DNA of 64,000 bases from a bacterium (lineage in GTDB: Bacteria > Krumholzibacteriota > Krumholzibacteriia > LZORAL124-64-63), in the NCBI GenBank assembly GCA_024231905.1, contig JAAEQC010000164.1:80193-144192 (forward strand). The letters are read 5' to 3'. Below the pieces are notes generated by a model, which had not been told where the DNA came from, did no database searches, and saw only the letters and a list, made by a program, of their open reading frames with translations. Of this stretch, positions 8,332-17,740 are shown one piece after another; the first letter of the stretch is position 1; each line of letters starts with the position of its first letter. A program made the position numbers and the translations under genes.

Positions 8332-10737
8332 CTACTTCAGCAGCAGCATTCTCCTGGTCAGCGCCGTGTCGGCGGCGTCCAGACGGTAGAAGTACACGCC
8401 GCTGGAGACGGTTGCGCCCATGTGGTCGCGGCCGTTCCAGATGACGGTGTGCGAACCGGCGCCCATGATCTCGTCGCGCAACGTCTTCACGTGCTCGCCG
8501 CGGGCGTTGTAGATCCGTAGGCGGGTCCGGCCGTCCCGCGGCAGGTTGAACGAGATCTTCGTCGAAGGGTTGAAGGGGTTCGGGTTGTTCTGGGCCAGGG
8601 CGAGGCCGTCGGCGACGGGCACGTCGGACACGTCGCACGAACCCCAGGTCATGACCGGCAGGATCTGCGGGTTGCCCGCGGCGTCGAAGCCGTCCGGATC
8701 GATCCAGAAGCTGCGGTTGGACAGAATGCACTCGAAGGCGTCGTTCACCAGGAACTTGAACTCCATGAACTGGGAGTTCGAGTCCGGGAAGACGATCGAG
8801 CCGGCGTAGATCAGGTCGCCCGCCGTGTCGTCCGGGTAGACGCCGTCGTCGGCCAGGATGTTCAGCGAGGGGACCGTCCAATCGAACACCGGGACGGTGT
8901 TGCTGGGTGTGCCGGCCACCGCGACCACATCCGTGGGCGTGATGGCGGCCCACTCGGTGTGGGTGAACCGGGCCCGGAAGACGACCTCCACCGGCGCCCA
9001 GGTGGTGCCGCAGCGGTCGAAGCGGGCTACCGGCAGGGTCAGCGGGCCCAGGGCGCCGCCCACGGTGTCGTACTCGGCCTCGTTCAGGTAGACGTGGCGG
9101 TCGCCCTGGCCGAAGCACTCGTAGGTGGAGTTCAGCAGGAACTTGTAGAGCACGTTCTTGGACGCACCCACGTCGAAGCGGGCCATGCCGCTGAAGACGC
9201 CGTCGCCGGCGGTGGCGTCGGTGCCCGTGCCGTCGTCCACCAGTTCGGTGACCGAGGGGACGTCGTGGGTGAGCGGGGCGGTGTCGCCGTTGATGCTCAC
9301 CGTGTCGCCCGGGGCGAAGGCGCTGGCGTTCATGTCCACGAAGAACTCCACGTCCACCGGGGTGGCCAGGAAGTTCGTCGGGTCCTCGTCGTTCCACCAG
9401 AACTCGAGGGTGTCGATGGCGCCGGTGGCCGTGGCGAGGGTGTGGACGCGGTTGCCGGCCAGGCCCTCGTAGGTCCCGCAGTTGTGCAGGAACTTCCACT
9501 GCAGATCGACGGCGGCCGTGTCACCGGCGCAGTCGCCGGGCACCATGAACAGGCCGCTCCATTCCCAGATGTCGTCGGTGCCCGTGTCGGTCATGACGCC
9601 GGTGTCGCAGGTCTGGCTGAAGGTCAGCGGGGCCAGGTCGCCCTGGATGCTGAAGCCGTCCGGGGGCGAGCTGTTGTTCTGCAGGTAGTAGGAGAAGAGG
9701 CCGCGGAAGACGAGCTGCTTGACGATGAAGCAGAACTGATCGCCGCTGCCGGTGGCGACGGGGTTGCCGGCGGCGTCCTCCACACCGGCCACCGTCAGGT
9801 CGTACAGGCCGTCGGCGGCGGTCAGCGGGCCGGCCAGCACCAGGTGCACCACGTTCAGGTTCGAGGCGTCCCGGGTCGCCGTGGAGATGGTGACCGGCGC
9901 ATCGAGCTCGTCGAGCAGGGTGTAGTTGGAGGTGGTCTCGGCCGTCGTCTGGTCCACCGGCTCGTTGAACACCACGTCGATGGCGTCGGCGATGGGGTGG
10001 GCGGTGGGGATCACGTTGTCCACCACCGGGGGATCCACGTCGCTGGCCGAGAGGACCGTGAAGTTGTGGAAGATCGTGGCGTCGCAGGGGGCGGCCGGCG
10101 CCCAGTCCGTGGCCGGGAAGGGCAGGACGACCGAGTTCTGCACCGCGTCGTTGGCCGCGAAGTCGAGGCCGCCGCGGGCGGTGTTGTCCTGGGTGATCCA
10201 CACCTCGACGCCGACCACGTCGCCGGCGCTCACGCCGAGAGTGGACAGCAGGATGCCGAACTCGCCGAAGGCCGTGTTCGTGACCCAGTTCAAGGCGCCC
10301 GGGCCCTGGGTGACGAACTCGGTCCAGGCGGAGCCGCTCCACTGGTAGCCCGCCTGCCAGTTGTTGCCCTGGTTGCAGTAGACGACGAAGTCGGGCTTGT
10401 TGACGGCGTTGGCCCAGGTGATCTGCCGCGACCAGGGGTCGGTGGTGCCGCCGTCGGCCGTGTCCACGTCGATGGCGATACCGATCTGGTTCGCCCAGCC
10501 TCCCGTGTCGAAGTCGTAGCCCACGAACAGGTTGATGGCGTTGTTGGTGATGGTGATATCACCCAGGTCGACCTCGGTGTACTGGGTGTCGCCCGAGTCG
10601 TCCTCGACCAGGTTGGCCACGTTCCAGTCGGTCTTGACGCCGTCCACGACGATGTCCTGGGGGACCTGGGCCAAGGCGGTCCCCGCGATCAGGGCGAGAG
10701 CCAGCGCTCCGGCCAGGCGATAACAACTCATTCTCAT
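8332..10737 (-). CDS. Large secreted multi-module binding protein with FlgD-like C-terminal domain
   Basis: The 801-residue protein has a signal peptide (MRMSCYRLAGALALALIAG...ALA). Its modules in order are: a CBM9/DOMON-like domain (about 25-215; IVVDGVKTDWNVANLVEDDS at its start); an SbsA/Big_5-type Ig domain (about 235-340; IDVVFNEPVDQTTAE); three related beta-sandwich modules (about 350-465, 480-585 and 600-695) each ending in YKF/WKF/FKFL-type strands; and a FlgD-like Ig tail (about 715-801) with [17 protein letters not shown] and ASSGVYFYRLD-type strands. Similar tails act as C-terminal sorting or anchoring domains in FCB-group bacteria. GGGAGG precedes the ATG. It is 13 bases downstream of the GH57-like gene, so the two are probably one operon. 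Confidence 0.85.
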   Translation of the reverse strand: MRMSCYRLAGALALALIAGTALAQVPQDIVVDGVKTDWNVANLVEDDSGDTQYTEVDLGDITITNNAINLFVGYDFDTGGWANQIGIAIDVDTADGGTTDPWSRQITWANAVNKPDFVVYCNQGNNWQAGYQWSGSAWTEFVTQGPGALNWVTNTAFGEFGILLSTLGVSAGDVVGVEVWITQDNTARGGLDFAANDAVQNSVVLPFPATDWAPAAPCDATIFHNFTVLSASDVDPPVVDNVIPTAHPIADAIDVVFNEPVDQTTAETTSNYTLLDELDAPVTISTATRDASNLNVVHLVLAGPLTAADGLYDLTVAGVEDAAGNPVATGSGDQFCFIVKQLVFRGLFSYYLQNNSSPPDGFSIQGDLAPLTFSQTCDTGVMTDTGTDDIWEWSGLFMVPGDCAGDTAAVDLQWKFLHNCGTYEGLAGNRVHTLATATGAIDTLEFWWNDEDPTNFLATPVDVEFFVDMNASAFAPGDTVSINGDTAPLTHDVPSVTELVDDGTGTDATAGDGVFSGMARFDVGASKNVLYKFLLNSTYECFGQGDRHVYLNEAEYDTVGGALGPLTLPVARFDRCGTTWAPVEVVFRARFTHTEWAAITPTDVVAVAGTPSNTVPVFDWTVPSLNILADDGVYPDDTAGDLIYAGSIVFPDSNSQFMEFKFLVNDAFECILSNRSFWIDPDGFDAAGNPQILPVMTWGSCDVSDVPVADGLALAQNNPNPFNPSTKISFNLPRDGRTRLRIYNARGEHVKTLRDEIMGAGSHTVIWNGRDHMGATVSSGVYFYRLDAADTALTRRMLLLK

Positions 10738-10750
10738 CGTATCCTCCCGA

Positions 10751-13700
10751 TCACTTGAGAATCGCGACCTTGCACGTGACGGCCTGGCCGCCGGCGCTCA
10801 GTCGCACCAGGTAGAGTCCGGACGCCACCCGGCGCCCGACATCGTCGCGGCCCGTCCACGTCCGTCGGTGGGAGCCCGCGGGCAGGCTGCCGTTCACCAG
10901 CGTGCTGACGCGATGGCCGCGTAGGTCGTAGATATGGAGCTGGGTTCGCAGCGGCACCGTGCCGGGCAGGTCGAAGGCGAAGGTCGTCTCGCCGGTGCCC
11001 GCGGCCACCCGCCGCAGGGCCAGGCGCACCAGGGTGTCGTCGCCGGGAACGTCCGACACCGACAGGTCGTCGGGCAGGCCGTCGTTGTTGATGTCCACGT
11101 CCAGGGTCCACACCCGGTCGAGCACCGGCAGGGTGGCCGAGAAGTTGTCCGGGGCGCTGTCGCCGCCCAGCTCGCCGTCGGGTTCCGGGTCCCAGGTGAT
11201 GGCAGCCACCAGGCTGATCTGCGCGCCCGAGGGTACGGTTCCCTCGCCGAGTCCGTAGAGGGTGTGCCAGGGGATGGCGAGTTCACTGCCGCCGTCGTCG
11301 CCGTAGACGTGGAAGCTGTCGTAGGCCGACTGGATCTCGCCCGAGCGGTCCTGGGTGGTGGTGGGTGAGAGCAGTTGCCAGAAGCCGTCGCCGTCAAAGG
11401 TGGACTGGTGCTGATAGCAGCCGTATTCGAAGTCGGCGGCGAAGCCCGCGGCGGTGAAGCTGGCGCCGCGCTCCCAGGCGTCGATGGCCGTCAGGTCGGT
11501 CTCGCCGTTGGCCGTGCCCGGATCCACGTCCAGGTAGAGCAGCCAGCTGTTGCCGTCCACGCGGCCCTCGACGGCCACGTAGAGGTAGATGTCGTCCCAG
11601 GTGCAGTGGAGCGCCTCGATCTCGTTGCTGCTGGTCCAGGCGCTGTCGCCGGCGTCATCGAGGTTGAAGCCCGGGGTCCAGTCGCCGGCCTCGATATGGC
11701 CGTCGACGGTGATGGCGGTGGTCACCTGGACCACCTGCACGTCGTCCACCTCGGTCACCGCCGGGGAGCCCACGCCGTTCTCGTCGTCCACGGCGCCGGC
11801 CGTGGCCAGTAGCAGGAGATTCACGGGATCGAGCGCTTCCACGGCTGCGGCGTCGGCCGCGTCGAGTTGGAAGGTGAGGGTCCAGACGACGCCCGTCTCC
11901 ACGATCGACGAGCCCAGGCCGAGGGTCACGTCGGCGGAACCGTCCCCGTTCTCGTCCAGGGCGAAGGCCGTGACGTCGGCGCTGAGGGCGTCGGCGGGCT
12001 GGTCGAAGGTCACCCGCAGGCGGTCCGTGCCCGGGATGTATTCGGCGGCCGCGGCCACCGGGCCGCGCGTGTCCACCAGGCCCGTGGCGCAGGTCCGCAG
12101 TTCGGCGATCTCGCCCAGGCCGTCCGGGGCGGAGGTCGCACCGGCATACAGCCGCACCTGGAAGACCGCGTTGCCGAAGAGCTCATCGCCCTTCATGAGG
12201 GTGCCGGAGATCTCCTTCTGGTGGCTCGCGCCGCCGGTGCCCAGGATCCAGGCCACGGTCTGACCCGTGTTGGGGTTGCGCTGGCCCATGTAGGCCTGGT
12301 CGCCCACCCAGACCCGGTCCATCTGGGCGTTCCACACCAGGTCCACCAGCGAAGGCGAGAAGCCCGCCTGGAGCCAGTGGTCCGCCTGGCCCACGCTGTA
12401 GGCGGTGTCGAGCCAGGGCTCGCCCGTGGTCAGGCTGATCTCCTTGACGACCTCGTCGTGGAGCAGGCGGATGGTGGCCGTGGCGCCGGATGCGCTGACG
12501 ATCTCCACGCCGTAACCCAGGTGCTGGTAGTCGGGACTCACGTCGCTGAAGCCGCCCACGTGGTTGCCGTCGTTGAAATCGGCGTCGGTGCCGAACCAGT
12601 AGGCGTTGTCCACGCCGATGGCCGTATCGTTCACCAGGCCGTTCTTCGTGAAGAGCCAGGTGCAGCGGCCGCCGTTGCTCTCGAATACCGCGAAGAGGCG
12701 GTCGTTGTGCAGGACGACCTCGTCGTAGCCGTCGTTGTCCAGGTCGGCCAGGTAGGCCGCCGTGGTGGTGCCGTACTCGCCGTTGGCCCAGTGGGCGGCC
12801 TCGGCGTAGACCATGGCGTTCTTCATGTGGGCCGAGTACTTGTGCTGCCAGCCGCTGATGGCGCCGCCCAGGCCGTCGTGCCAGGCGGTCTCGTGGAGAT
12901 TCGTCATCAACACGTACCAGCCCGCCTGGCTGATGGTGTTGTCGGGGGCGGCCATGAGCGCCGTGTAGGCGTCGTTCCACAGGGTGCCGTAGTTCTTGCA
13001 GTTGCCGCCCGTGCCGGCGCAGGCGCCGCCGTCGCCGCCGTTGGCGTAGGGCACGTAGCCGGCCCAGTCCGTGTACCAGCCGTTGTCGCCGCCGCCGTAG
13101 CCGTCGCCGCCACCGATCTCGTTGTAAGTGCCGGGGGTCGGGGTGAAGGTGTCGCCGTTGAAGTCGGCGTGGGACAGGGCGTCGGCGAGCTTCCAGGTGC
13201 TCAGCCAGGCGCTTTCGTCCGCGCACTTCTGCACGAACCAGTCGTAGGTCTCCCGGGCGTTGGGCGTGGCCGTGGCCCAGCCGCCCATCTCGGCCACCGC
13301 TTCCCAGTCCTCGGCCATGACCACGATGCGGAACTCGCCCAGACCGCTGCTCGCCAGGCCGGTCAGCACGTCCAGGGCCGCCTGGCCGTTACCACCGATG
13401 ATGTTGCCGGTGAAGTCACGGTCCCGGGGAATGAGGCGCAGACCCGTGCCGCTGAGGGTGTGGATCTGGTGGTTGTCGTGGCCCGACAGATGCGGAGAGT
13501 CGTCCAGGATGACGCCGTTGACGCCGTGGGACTGCCAGTTGTCGCCGATCCAGTCGCTGACGCCGCTGGAAGGATAGCCCGACGTGTTCAGCCACACGCG
13601 CTCGGGGACCCAGGCCACCGTGGGGAAGTAGCCGTAGCGGGTGTTCACCATCTGGGTCTCGATGTTCACGGACCAGTCGTTCATGTCGTCCTGGACGAAG

Positions 13701-14530
13701 GGCATCATGTGCTGTCCGAAGGCGGAGGTGAGCATGCCCGCCCAGCCGGCGGTGACGCCGGCGGTGAGCCAGGCGTTGAAGTCCTGGGGGTCGCCCGTGT
13801 TGGCGGACCACTCGGCCGCAGTCATGAGGGTGCCGCTCAGGTGGAAGTTGCCGGGCACGGAGGTGGCCTCGTGGATCTGCATGGCCTCGTCGAAGCCGCT
13901 GCCCTCCAGGTCGTCGCTGCGTCCGTGGAAGACGTCGGTGTAGCCCAGGCCCTGGTTGCCGTGGAGGACCAGGGCGCAGTTGGCCAGGTAGGCCGCGGGA
14001 GCGGCGGCGGGCCACCGGACGCGCATGGTCTCGCCCGGAGCGGTCGTGATCTCGAGGGACAGGGGAGCCTGGGCCGTGGCGCCGTCCACCAAGGATCGGT
14101 CCAGGGGCAACCACAGGCCGTCCCCCCGGCGCACGGGGGCCGCAGCGCCGGCCTTGTCCGGCAGAGCGCGGTAGCCGGCATCGCGGCGTTCCAGGGTCGC
14201 GGCGCCCAGCAGGCGGCCGGCGGATTCCACGCGCAGAGCGGCGGCGGCAGCGAAGTCCTCGCGGGGGCGGCCCAGGGCGCGGGCCGTGGCGTCGTCGGAG
14301 TCCAGGGAGAGCAGACCCACCCGTAGCCAGGGGTCGCCGGCGGCGTCGCGGTACAGGGTGAGCGACAGGAGATCCTCCGCCGGGGCCAGACCGGATGTCC
14401 CGCCGACGTGGTCCACACCCAGGACGGCGACGGGGGTGGCTTCGGTCGGGGGGGCGACGGCGACGGCGGCAAGGGGCGTCACGAGGCAAACGGCGAGCAA
14501 GACAAAGGACAGGCGGGCAGGGGACGCCAT
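10751..14530 (-). CDS. Secreted GH57-like glycoside hydrolase with CBM9/DOMON-like and FlgD-like domains
   Basis: The 1259-residue protein starts at MASPARLSF with a GGAG site upstream and a signal peptide; longer starts add 55 residues without a leader. After an N-terminal beta region (about 30-180) comes a catalytic-looking domain (about 185-620). It includes LHGNQGLGYTDVFHG, PGNFHLSGTLM, the W-x-PE motif AWVPERVW, and MAEDWEAVAEMGGW. These resemble GH57 conserved regions (alpha-amylase and glucanotransferase fold), but the match is distant. A beta-sandwich follows (to about 830), then an Ig-like stretch, a DOMON/CBM9-like module (about 945-1140; ITVDGHIEAGDWTPGFNLDD) and a FlgD-like tail without the PNPFNP box (QLHIYDLRGHRVSTLVNG). 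The starch-binding-like neighbour genes support action on alpha-glucans, which is inferred. Confidence 0.7.
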   Translation of the reverse strand: MASPARLSFVLLAVCLVTPLAAVAVAPPTEATPVAVLGVDHVGGTSGLAPAEDLLSLTLYRDAAGDPWLRVGLLSLDSDDATARALGRPREDFAAAAALRVESAGRLLGAATLERRDAGYRALPDKAGAAAPVRRGDGLWLPLDRSLVDGATAQAPLSLEITTAPGETMRVRWPAAAPAAYLANCALVLHGNQGLGYTDVFHGRSDDLEGSGFDEAMQIHEATSVPGNFHLSGTLMTAAEWSANTGDPQDFNAWLTAGVTAGWAGMLTSAFGQHMMPFVQDDMNDWSVNIETQMVNTRYGYFPTVAWVPERVWLNTSGYPSSGVSDWIGDNWQSHGVNGVILDDSPHLSGHDNHQIHTLSGTGLRLIPRDRDFTGNIIGGNGQAALDVLTGLASSGLGEFRIVVMAEDWEAVAEMGGWATATPNARETYDWFVQKCADESAWLSTWKLADALSHADFNGDTFTPTPGTYNEIGGGDGYGGGDNGWYTDWAGYVPYANGGDGGACAGTGGNCKNYGTLWNDAYTALMAAPDNTISQAGWYVLMTNLHETAWHDGLGGAISGWQHKYSAHMKNAMVYAEAAHWANGEYGTTTAAYLADLDNDGYDEVVLHNDRLFAVFESNGGRCTWLFTKNGLVNDTAIGVDNAYWFGTDADFNDGNHVGGFSDVSPDYQHLGYGVEIVSASGATATIRLLHDEVVKEISLTTGEPWLDTAYSVGQADHWLQAGFSPSLVDLVWNAQMDRVWVGDQAYMGQRNPNTGQTVAWILGTGGASHQKEISGTLMKGDELFGNAVFQVRLYAGATSAPDGLGEIAELRTCATGLVDTRGPVAAAAEYIPGTDRLRVTFDQPADALSADVTAFALDENGDGSADVTLGLGSSIVETGVVWTLTFQLDAADAAAVEALDPVNLLLLATAGAVDDENGVGSPAVTEVDDVQVVQVTTAITVDGHIEAGDWTPGFNLDDAGDSAWTSSNEIEALHCTWDDIYLYVAVEGRVDGNSWLLYLDVDPGTANGETDLTAIDAWERGASFTAAGFAADFEYGCYQHQSTFDGDGFWQLLSPTTTQDRSGEIQSAYDSFHVYGDDGGSELAIPWHTLYGLGEGTVPSGAQISLVAAITWDPEPDGELGGDSAPDNFSATLPVLDRVWTLDVDINNDGLPDDLSVSDVPGDDTLVRLALRRVAAGTGETTFAFDLPGTVPLRTQLHIYDLRGHRVSTLVNGSLPAGSHRRTWTGRDDVGRRVASGLYLVRLSAGGQAVTCKVAILK

Positions 14531-14652
14531 CGTGAGGATCTCCTTGAGCTGTTCACGGGGCACGGGCACGGCAGGAGACGTCGGAGAGACGTTGCCCGGC
14601 GCGCGTGCGGATCGGACTCCACGGGTTGGCACGGAGAGCCGACGAATTTGCG

Positions 14653-14682
14653 ATTCTATCATGATCCGTGTTTGGGAAACAA
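14653..14682 (-). promoter_or_regulatory. Possible housekeeping promoter for the GH57-like operon
   Basis: On the minus strand TTGTTT (14682-14677) and TAGAAT (14658-14653) are 18 bases apart, leaving a leader of about 115 bases to the ATG at 14530. The 358-base gap 14531-14888 holds this site, an AT-rich stretch at 14645-14715 and the promoter-like pair for the barrel gene. I see no gene in it. Confidence 0.4.
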
Positions 14683-14805
14683 GAGGAACGGGCATCTATT
14701 AAGAAATCTTAGCAAAACGCAAGCGAGAGAGCCGTTTTGGGGCGCTGTTCATGATGGCAATGACCCGGTCTCCGCCGCCATTCCGTCAAGCAAAGGGCGC
14801 GGCGC

Positions 14806-14835
14806 TTGAACTCGACCGCTCAATATGGTTACGAT
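14806..14835 (+). promoter_or_regulatory. Possible housekeeping promoter for the PorT-type barrel gene
   Basis: TTGAAC (14806-14811) and TACGAT (14830-14835) are separated by 18 bases, placing a transcript start near 14843, about 45 bases before the ATG at 14889. Confidence 0.4.
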
Positions 14836-14888
14836 GCGGGCGTCGTGGTGGCGACGGCCGCCGTTCAATCCGAATCGGAGGGAAGACC

Positions 14889-15593
14889 ATGATTCGTAAA
14901 ACCATCGCCTTGACCGTAATCCTGGCCCTGCCGCTCATGGTCGTGGGGACTGTCACCGACGCCGCTGCGGGCGAGGGCTACTTCGGCTTCCAGGGGGGCC
15001 TCGTGATCGCCAATATGGGTGGCGACATGGACGATGCGGGACGGGAGCTCGCCGACGAGCTCGAGGCCGAGATCGGCGGCACCTGGACCGCCGACAAGCA
15101 GTCGCGGACGGGTTTCACCGGCGGCCTGACCTACACGCGCATGATCAAGCCGACCATGGGGCTCCAGATCGAGGGCATGTACGCCAGCCGCGGCGTCAAG
15201 TTCGACCTGGCGACCGGCGGGGTCACCTTCGACGCCGAGCTGAAGTTCAACTACCTGGAGGTCCCCGTCCTGCTGCGCTTCGCGCCCAGCCCCGAGGCCA
15301 AGACCCAGCCCATCTTCCTGGTCGGGCCGGTGGTGGGGTTCGAGTCGGGCTCCAAGATGAAGCTCTCGGCGGGCGGCATCGACGCCGAGGATGATCTCGA
15401 CGCTCTCAATAGCGTGACCTTCGGCCTGATCGGCGCCCTCGGCCTGCGTACCCAACTCAACGAGAAGAACGCGCTGATGCTGCAGGCGCGCTACCATCTG
15501 GGCCTGTCCAACGCCATCGACGACGACGACCTCTCGAGCTCGGCCGGCGACATCATGTTCATGGCCGGCATGGAGTTCACCTTCGGGAATTAG
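14889..15593 (+). CDS. Outer-membrane beta-barrel protein (PorT/OMP_b-brl type)
   Basis: The 234-residue protein has a signal peptide (MIRKTIALTVILALPLMVVG...AAAG) and begins its mature part GEGYFGFQGGLVIANMGGD, a pattern seen in PorT-family barrels. Alternating strands such as RTGFTGGLTYTRMIKPTMGLQIEGMYAS, FNYLEVPVLLRFAP and ALMLQARYHLGLSNAID predict an eight-stranded barrel. The chain ends with Phe-Thr-Phe-Gly-Asn close to the usual terminal aromatic. A GGAGG site lies seven bases before the ATG; the longer frame from 14751 has no leader. Function is unknown. PorT itself takes part in type IX secretion, but this family name covers many unrelated small barrels, so no such role is claimed. 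Confidence 0.85.
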   Translation: MIRKTIALTVILALPLMVVGTVTDAAAGEGYFGFQGGLVIANMGGDMDDAGRELADELEAEIGGTWTADKQSRTGFTGGLTYTRMIKPTMGLQIEGMYASRGVKFDLATGGVTFDAELKFNYLEVPVLLRFAPSPEAKTQPIFLVGPVVGFESGSKMKLSAGGIDAEDDLDALNSVTFGLIGALGLRTQLNEKNALMLQARYHLGLSNAIDDDDLSSSAGDIMFMAGMEFTFGN

Positions 15594-15598
15594 CGGCC

Positions 15599-15985
15599 AT
15601 GGGCCGCCTGGCCGACTTGGTGCTCGTCCTCCACGCGGGCTTCGTGGCCTTCGTGGTGGTGGGCCAGTTGCTCATCCTCGCGGGCCTGGCGCTGAAATGG
15701 CGCTGGGTCCGCGGTTTTCGTTTCCGGCTGGTGCACCTGGCGGCCATCCTCTTCGTCACCGCCCAGACCTGGGCCGGCCTGCCCTGTCCGCTGACCGCCC
15801 TCGAGAACCGCCTCCGGGTGCAGGCCGGACAGGCCGGCTACGACGAGGGTTTCATCGCCCACCACCTGCACGGTCTGATCTTCCACGACGCTTCGCCACG
15901 CACCTTCGCCTTGGCGTACACGGGGTTCGGGTTGCTGGTGGTGTTGACGTGGGTGTTGGGGAGGCCGTCTCGGCCCGGTCGTTAG
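15599..15985 (+). CDS. DUF2784 family membrane protein
   Basis: The 128-residue protein has four hydrophobic segments (about 4-30, 42-62, 68-75 weak, and 103-120). Conserved DUF2784 features are visible: HAGFVAFVVVGQLLI at the start, WAGLPCPLTALEN in the middle, and HHLHGLIFHDASPRTFALAY near the end. The family is found in the inner membrane of many Gram-negative bacteria; its function is not known. It starts six bases after the barrel gene stop with no obvious ribosome site, so translation may depend on coupling. Confidence 0.88.
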   Translation: MGRLADLVLVLHAGFVAFVVVGQLLILAGLALKWRWVRGFRFRLVHLAAILFVTAQTWAGLPCPLTALENRLRVQAGQAGYDEGFIAHHLHGLIFHDASPRTFALAYTGFGLLVVLTWVLGRPSRPGR

Positions 15986-16140
15986 TACGGGCCATGCATT
16001 CCGCCCTCGTTCCGGGATGAATGTGGCGCCGACGGCCCCTCGCGGACCACCATCAGACCCGACGCCCCCGCCCTGCGCCCGGCCCTGATCGTGCTCGTTT
16101 CCGCCTGCCTGAACCTTCCCCCCGCCCAGGAGGATCCACC

Positions 16141-17472
16141 ATGGCCCCCGATCGGAAACGATTCGTCCTCGTCCTCGCCGCCGCCCTGGCCACGGCGGCG
16201 TTGTTGCTGGCCTTGGCCGGCCCGTCCCTGGCCTTCGATTTCACGTTCACCAACGTCACGGACCAGCCCGGCGGTCCGGGCCAGGGCGGCTTTCCGTCAC
16301 TGAACCTGGTGGCGGACGTGGCCTTCGCCGTGGACGACTCCATCGTGGTGTGGGACCGGAGCGAAGGGATCTTCCACAACCTCATGCTCCTGCCCGGGGC
16401 CCCGGTCCGCGGCTGGCATCCGCGGCTGAACGACGCCGGCAACGTGGCCTTCGTGAACCCCAACGACCGCCACGTGTGGCTCTACGAGGCCGACGGCCAG
16501 GTCTTCACCGATCTGGCCACCGTAGCGGGATTCCCCGGCACCTCAGGTTCGCACTCCCTTTACGGCGCCTTCGACCTGAACAACGGCGACAAGATCGCCC
16601 TCCACGCCGGCGACCTGAACTACGGGGACATCCACGTCTACGACCACACGGCGGGCACCTTCGTCCCGGTGACCGACCTGCCCGGCGCTCCCACCCGCGG
16701 CCGCGACTGCCGCATCAACGACGCCGACCAGGTGGCCTACAGCGGCTACCCGGACACGTACATCCATGACCTGGAGACCGGCCTGACCCGCAACATCACC
16801 GACCTGCCCGGCGGACCGGGCACCGGCCTGCCCGCGGCCATCCTCAACGACCGCGGCGACATCGCCATCTCCAGCGGCAGCGAACTGATGATCTTCACCG
16901 CGAGCGACGAGTCCTTCCAGTACCTCTCCACTCTGCCGGACTTCCCCGCGTCTACCGCCTCGGTGGACCGCAACGATCTGGGCGACGATGGCGCCGTCAG
17001 CTTCTGGGCCGACGAGATCTACTACTACGACCCGGCCGACTCGACCTTCACCCAGCTCACCGGCCAAGGCGTCGTGCCCTACTCGGGTCACGAAAGTAAG
17101 ATCAACGACCGCCATTATGTGGTCTTCGAGGCCGGCGCGGACGTGTGGCTCGCGGCGCCGGCGCCCGTATCGGCGGTGCCGTCGGTGGCGTCGGGCGTGC
17201 GCCTCGACCAGAACCACCCCAACCCGTTCAATCCCCAGACGCAGATCGCCTTCGAGCTGGAGCGGGACGGGACCGCGGTGCGCCTGGACATCGTCGATCT
17301 GCGGGGGCACCGGGTGCGCACTCTCGTGGACGGTCCGCAGAGCGCGGGGCGCCATGTGGTCCTGTGGGACGGCCGGAACGCATCCGGTCGCCAGGTGGCC
17401 TCGGGCACCTACCTCTACCGGCTGCGGGCCGCAGGAAGCGTGGTCGGACGGGCCATGCAACTGGTGCGGTAA
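16141..17472 (+). CDS. Secreted beta-propeller protein with FlgD-like C-terminal domain
   Basis: The 443-residue protein starts at an ATG preceded by AGGAGG and has a signal peptide (LVLAAALATAALLLALAGPS). Residues about 35-345 contain five or more repeats of the type DLPGGPGTGLPAAILNDRGDIA / RINDADQVAYSG / KINDRHYVVFEA, each an N-D-x-[GAD]-x-[VI] strand, as in propeller proteins of the HAF-repeat kind. The last 85 residues are a FlgD-like tail with NHPNPFNPQTQIAFEL and ASGTYLYRLRAAG. No catalytic residues are evident. It is probably a surface or secreted protein. The short AbrB gene follows after 16 bases. Confidence 0.82.
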   Translation: MAPDRKRFVLVLAAALATAALLLALAGPSLAFDFTFTNVTDQPGGPGQGGFPSLNLVADVAFAVDDSIVVWDRSEGIFHNLMLLPGAPVRGWHPRLNDAGNVAFVNPNDRHVWLYEADGQVFTDLATVAGFPGTSGSHSLYGAFDLNNGDKIALHAGDLNYGDIHVYDHTAGTFVPVTDLPGAPTRGRDCRINDADQVAYSGYPDTYIHDLETGLTRNITDLPGGPGTGLPAAILNDRGDIAISSGSELMIFTASDESFQYLSTLPDFPASTASVDRNDLGDDGAVSFWADEIYYYDPADSTFTQLTGQGVVPYSGHESKINDRHYVVFEAGADVWLAAPAPVSAVPSVASGVRLDQNHPNPFNPQTQIAFELERDGTAVRLDIVDLRGHRVRTLVDGPQSAGRHVVLWDGRNASGRQVASGTYLYRLRAAGSVVGRAMQLVR

Positions 17473-17488
17473 GAAGGGGAGAGGAACC

Positions 17489-17740
17489 ATGAAACCGGCC
17501 ACCACCAGAATGTCCTCCAAGGGCCAGGTCGTGATCCCGCGGGCGATCCGTGACAGGCTCGGCCTGCGGCCCGGCACCCAGTTCGTCGTTGTCGGAGACG
17601 GCGATGTGGTTATCCTCAAGAGGTTGTCCCCGCCCACCCCGGACGAGTACGACGATCTCGTGAGCGAGGCGGAGCACCAGGCCGAGCGGGCGCGGCCGAG
17701 GGGGGTGGGGAGCCGTAAGGCGGGTCCGGGAGAGAGATGA
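17489..17740 (+). CDS. AbrB/MazE/SpoVT-type DNA-binding protein (orphan antitoxin-like)
   Basis: The 83-residue protein has the swapped-hairpin AbrB DNA-binding fold at residues 5-48 (MSSKGQVVIPRAIRDRLGLR and PGTQFVVVGDGDVVILKR). A short charged tail (DEYDDLVSEAEHQAERARP) follows, of the kind that binds a toxin in VapB/MazE antitoxins. GAGAGG precedes the ATG. Normally a PIN or MazF toxin would be next, but the following gene, which overlaps by four bases (ATGA at 17737), is a large membrane protein. It may have lost its toxin or may act as a plain regulator. Confidence 0.88.
   Translation: MKPATTRMSSKGQVVIPRAIRDRLGLRPGTQFVVVGDGDVVILKRLSPPTPDEYDDLVSEAEHQAERARPRGVGSRKAGPGER

Noticed and set aside
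8959..14326. Very long plus-strand frames (599 and 819 residues) opposite the secreted-protein genes
   Set aside because: They are antisense to genes with signal peptides and domain structure, are rich in Val, Gly, His and Arg as expected from the reversed high-GC codon pattern, and show no recognisable domain.
14889..15593. PorT-type barrel as evidence of a type IX secretion system
   Set aside because: The barrel family is broad and no other type IX component (PorV, SprA, PorU, gliding genes) is in the window.
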